From Pseudomonadota bacterium (lineage in GTDB: Bacteria; Pseudomonadota; Alphaproteobacteria; Acetobacterales; Acetobacteraceae), in the NCBI GenBank assembly GCA_021841985.1, contig JAKCCP010000154.1, positions 1-7,840 of the forward strand: a stretch of DNA of 7,840 nt, read 5' to 3'. Under the pieces are notes generated by a model that saw nothing but the letters and a program-made list of their open reading frames with translations, did no database searches and was not told the DNA's origin. The translations under genes and the position numbers were made by a program. Every line of letters starts with the position of its first letter. The stretch's first letter is position 1. Below, piece after piece: positions 5,739 through 7,840 of the stretch.

Positions 5739-7466
5739 ATGCTGAGCGCCCTCTCGATCCGCGACGTGGTGCTGATCGAACGCCTCGATCTCGATTTCGA
5801 CGCCGGCCTCACCGTGCTGACCGGCGAGACCGGGGCCGGCAAATCGATTCTGCTCGATAGCCTCGGCTTGGCGCTGGGGGCCCGCGCCGAGGGCGCCATG
5901 GTCCGCGCCGGGGCCGAGCAGGCGAGTGTCGCGGCCATTTTCACGCTGCCGCCGGCGCATCCGGCGCGTGCTTTCCTCGCCGCGCAGGGGGTCGCCCAAG
6001 AGGTCGAAATCGGCGCCGAGATCATGCTCCGCCGTGTCGTCTCGCGCGAGGGCCGCTCGCGCGCCTTCATCGACGACCAGCCGGTCGGGGTCGCGCTGCT
6101 GCGCGGCCTCGGCGCGTTGCTGGTCGAGGTGCAGGGCCAGCACGAGCAGATGGGGCTCGCCGATCCCGCCTCGCATGCCGCCCTCCTCGATGATTTCGGC
6201 GCAGCATGGGATTTGCGCGACGCGGTCGCCGAGGCCTGGCGGCGCTGGCGGGCGGTCCTCCTCGATGAGGCTGAGGCGAAAGCGGCGCTGGCCGCGGCGG
6301 CGCGCGATCAGGACTGGCTCGCCCATGCCGAGGCCGAGCTTGCCGCCCTCGCCCCGGCGCCGGACGAGGAGGCGCATCTGGCCGGCGCGCGCCAGAATTT
6401 GCAGCAGCAGGCGCGCGAGGCGGAGGCTCTGGCGATGGCGCTCGCCGAACTCGCCCCGCGCGATCGCCGCCATTCCGGCCCCGCCGCCGCGCTGCGCGCC
6501 TCTGCCCGCGCGATCGAGCGGGCGGCGCGACGCCAGCCATCGGCGGAGGCCGCCGAGGAGACCGGCGCCGCGGAGGCCGCGTCCCGCGCCGACATCCTCG
6601 CCGCGATCGGCCGTGCCGAGGAAGCGGTCGCGGAGGCGGAGCGGCTTCTGGAAGCGGCGCTGGCGGCCCTGGCCGTCGATCCGCGCCAATTGGAGGTCGC
6701 CGAGGAGCGGCTATTCGCGCTCCGTGCCGCGGCGCGCAAGCATCAGGTGACGGTCGCGGAACTCCCGGCCCTGCTCGACGATCTGCGCCGCCGCCGCGCC
6801 TCGCTGGCGGAGGGGGCGGCGCGGCTCGAGGCGCTGGCGGCGGCCGCGGCGGCGGCGCGGGCGGCCTATCTCGAGGCGGCGGCGCGGCTTGCGGCGCGCC
6901 GGGCGGAAGCGGCGCGACGGCTGGAGCGGGCGATCGCGCGCGAACTGGCGCCGCTCAAATTCGCCGCCGCCCGCTTCATGGTCGAGATCACGAAGCTTGC
7001 GGACTCCGCCTTCGGCGCCTTTGGGACGGAGGCGGTGCGCTTCCTGATCGCGACCAACCCCGGCGAGGCGCCAGGGCCGCTCGCCCGCATCGCCTCGGGC
7101 GGCGAGATGTCGCGGCTGATGCTGGCGCTGAAAGTGGTGCTGGCGCGATTTTCGCCGGCTCGGACGCTGATTTTCGACGAGGTCGATGCCGGGATCGGCG
7201 GTGCGACGGCGGCCGCCGTCGGCGAGCGCCTGGCCCGCGTCGCCGACGGGTTGCAGGTTCTGGTGGTAACGCACAGCCCGCAGGTCGCGGCGCGCGGGAC
7301 GCGCCATCTCAGGGTCGCGAAGACGCTTGCCCGCGGCCGCGCGAGCACGGTGATCGAGCCGCTCGCCGGCCGCGCGCGGCGCGAGGAGATCGCCCGCATG
7401 CTGGCCGGCGAGACCATCACCGAGGCCGCCCGCGCCGCCGCCGACGATCTGCTGGGCGCGGCATGA
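5739..7466 (+). CDS. recN: DNA repair protein RecN
   Basis: RecN is a cytoplasmic SMC-like ATPase that acts early in double-strand break repair by recombination. The 575-residue product starts [16 protein letters not shown], typical for the family, and is close to E. coli RecN in length (553). The Walker A motif GETGAGKS is at residues 29-36. The middle (about 155-400) is Ala/Glu/Arg-rich and reads as the coiled-coil arms, with the recognisable [20 protein letters not shown] hinge-side segment near 315-335. The C-terminal half of the ATPase has the ABC signature SGGEMSR (453-459), Walker B LIFDE (Asp480, Glu481) and the switch histidine in VVTHSPQ (His512). No ribosome binding site is visible before ATG 5739, so translation may depend on bamD, whose stop is 24 bp upstream. 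The stop overlaps the ligA start. No SOS box was recognised. Confidence 0.96.
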   Translation: MLSALSIRDVVLIERLDLDFDAGLTVLTGETGAGKSILLDSLGLALGARAEGAMVRAGAEQASVAAIFTLPPAHPARAFLAAQGVAQEVEIGAEIMLRRVVSREGRSRAFIDDQPVGVALLRGLGALLVEVQGQHEQMGLADPASHAALLDDFGAAWDLRDAVAEAWRRWRAVLLDEAEAKAALAAAARDQDWLAHAEAELAALAPAPDEEAHLAGARQNLQQQAREAEALAMALAELAPRDRRHSGPAAALRASARAIERAARRQPSAEAAEETGAAEAASRADILAAIGRAEEAVAEAERLLEAALAALAVDPRQLEVAEERLFALRAAARKHQVTVAELPALLDDLRRRRASLAEGAARLEALAAAAAAARAAYLEAAARLAARRAEAARRLERAIARELAPLKFAAARFMVEITKLADSAFGAFGTEAVRFLIATNPGEAPGPLARIASGGEMSRLMLALKVVLARFSPARTLIFDEVDAGIGGATAAAVGERLARVADGLQVLVVTHSPQVAARGTRHLRVAKTLARGRASTVIEPLAGRARREEIARMLAGETITEAARAAADDLLGAA

Positions 7467-7840
7467 GCGGGCGCCCGCCGGTCGAGGAACTCACGCCCGC
7501 GGCGGCGGCGGCCGAGCTTGCCGATCTCGCCGCCGAGATCGCGCGGCTGGATGCCGCCTATTATCAGGACGACGCGCCGGAGGTCACGGACGCCGTCTAT
7601 GACGCGCGCCGCGCCCGCAATAATGCGATCGAGGCGCGGTTTCCCGATCTCGTCCGCGCCGATAGCCCCACCCGGCGTCTCGGCGCGGCCCCCGCCGCGG
7701 GGTTCGCCAGGCGCCGCCATTTGCAGCCCATGCTCTCGCTCGGCAATGTCTTCTCGGAGGCCGATTTCGCCGAATTCTGTGCCCGCGTGCGCCGCTTTCT
7801 CGGGCTCGCCGAGGACGCCGCGTTCGCCTTCGTCGGCGAG
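7463..7840 (+). CDS. ligA: NAD-dependent DNA ligase LigA, N-terminal part (3' end outside window)
   Basis: LigA seals nicks in duplex DNA using NAD+, joining Okazaki fragments and finishing repair. The frame opens at ATG 7463, overlapping the recN stop as ATGA, which suggests translational coupling; no ribosome binding site is evident. The first 126 residues are visible and run off the right edge. They show the NAD-binding domain Ia ([17 protein letters not shown] near residues 32-48, with the tyrosines and PEVTDxxYD motif that contact nicotinamide mononucleotide), then [24 protein letters not shown] and the final FVGE. The window stops just before the expected KxDG active-site lysine, so catalysis cannot be checked here. 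Full-length LigA is normally about 670-700 residues. Confidence 0.95.
   Translation, partial: MSGRPPVEELTPAAAAAELADLAAEIARLDAAYYQDDAPEVTDAVYDARRARNNAIEARFPDLVRADSPTRRLGAAPAAGFARRRHLQPMLSLGNVFSEADFAEFCARVRRFLGLAEDAAFAFVGE

Noticed and set aside
4629..6689. Very long open frame (686 codons) on the minus strand across bamD and recN
   Set aside because: It is antisense to two well-supported genes, has the low-complexity Arg/Gly/Ala composition of GC-rich shadow frames and shows no recognisable domain. Stop codons are simply rare in such DNA.
1..7840. A new defence, mobile or biosynthetic system
   Set aside because: All seven genes belong to known families, six of them housekeeping genes in a known conserved order. 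I see no transposase, integrase, toxin-antitoxin pair, reverse transcriptase or RNA gene on either strand.

Overview
The window is a GC-rich stretch of bacterial chromosome carrying the downstream end of a division and cell-wall cluster, followed by envelope and DNA-repair genes, all on the + strand. The order ftsA (3' part) - ftsZ - lpxC - [TSUP permease] - bamD - recN - ligA (5' part) is the arrangement known from alphaproteobacteria. The long FtsZ linker ending in an IPTFLRRQ peptide, the lipoprotein BamD and the lipid A enzyme LpxC all fit a Gram-negative alphaproteobacterium. A Rhodospirillales/Acetobacteraceae-like source is my guess, not something the sequence proves.

Layout: 1-881 is the C-terminal two thirds of FtsA, open at the left edge. 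A 60-bp gap with a strong ribosome binding site leads to ftsZ (942-2627). The 188-bp gap between ftsZ and lpxC is the most regulatory-looking part of the window. It begins with an unusually AT-rich patch holding a perfect 6-7-6 dyad next to a TTGACT box, and continues into a leader with several possible hairpins. I place the lpxC start at 2816 (to 3847), not at the upstream in-frame ATG at 2693, which would lie inside this control region. After lpxC come 186 bp with 18-bp tandem repeats, then a TauE/SafE-family (TSUP) membrane permease (4034-4768) whose start codon is unclear. bamD (4839-5714), recN (5739-7466) and ligA (7463 to the right edge) follow at close spacing; recN and ligA overlap by 4 bp.

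How the genes work together: FtsA tethers FtsZ to the membrane to build the Z-ring. LpxC commits precursor to lipid A, and BamD helps insert outer-membrane proteins, so division and outer-membrane growth are encoded side by side. RecN and LigA serve double-strand break repair and nick sealing. The permease is the one gene without an obvious role in this group and looks like an insertion into a conserved neighbourhood.

I see no RNA genes, insertion sequences, CRISPR arrays, prophage genes or defence system. The genes are ordinary housekeeping ones. The points worth a second look are the lpxC upstream region, the repeat-bearing FtsZ linker and lpxC 5' end, the repeats after lpxC, and the permease with its apparent ATA start. 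No stretch of more than 300 bases lacks a gene.
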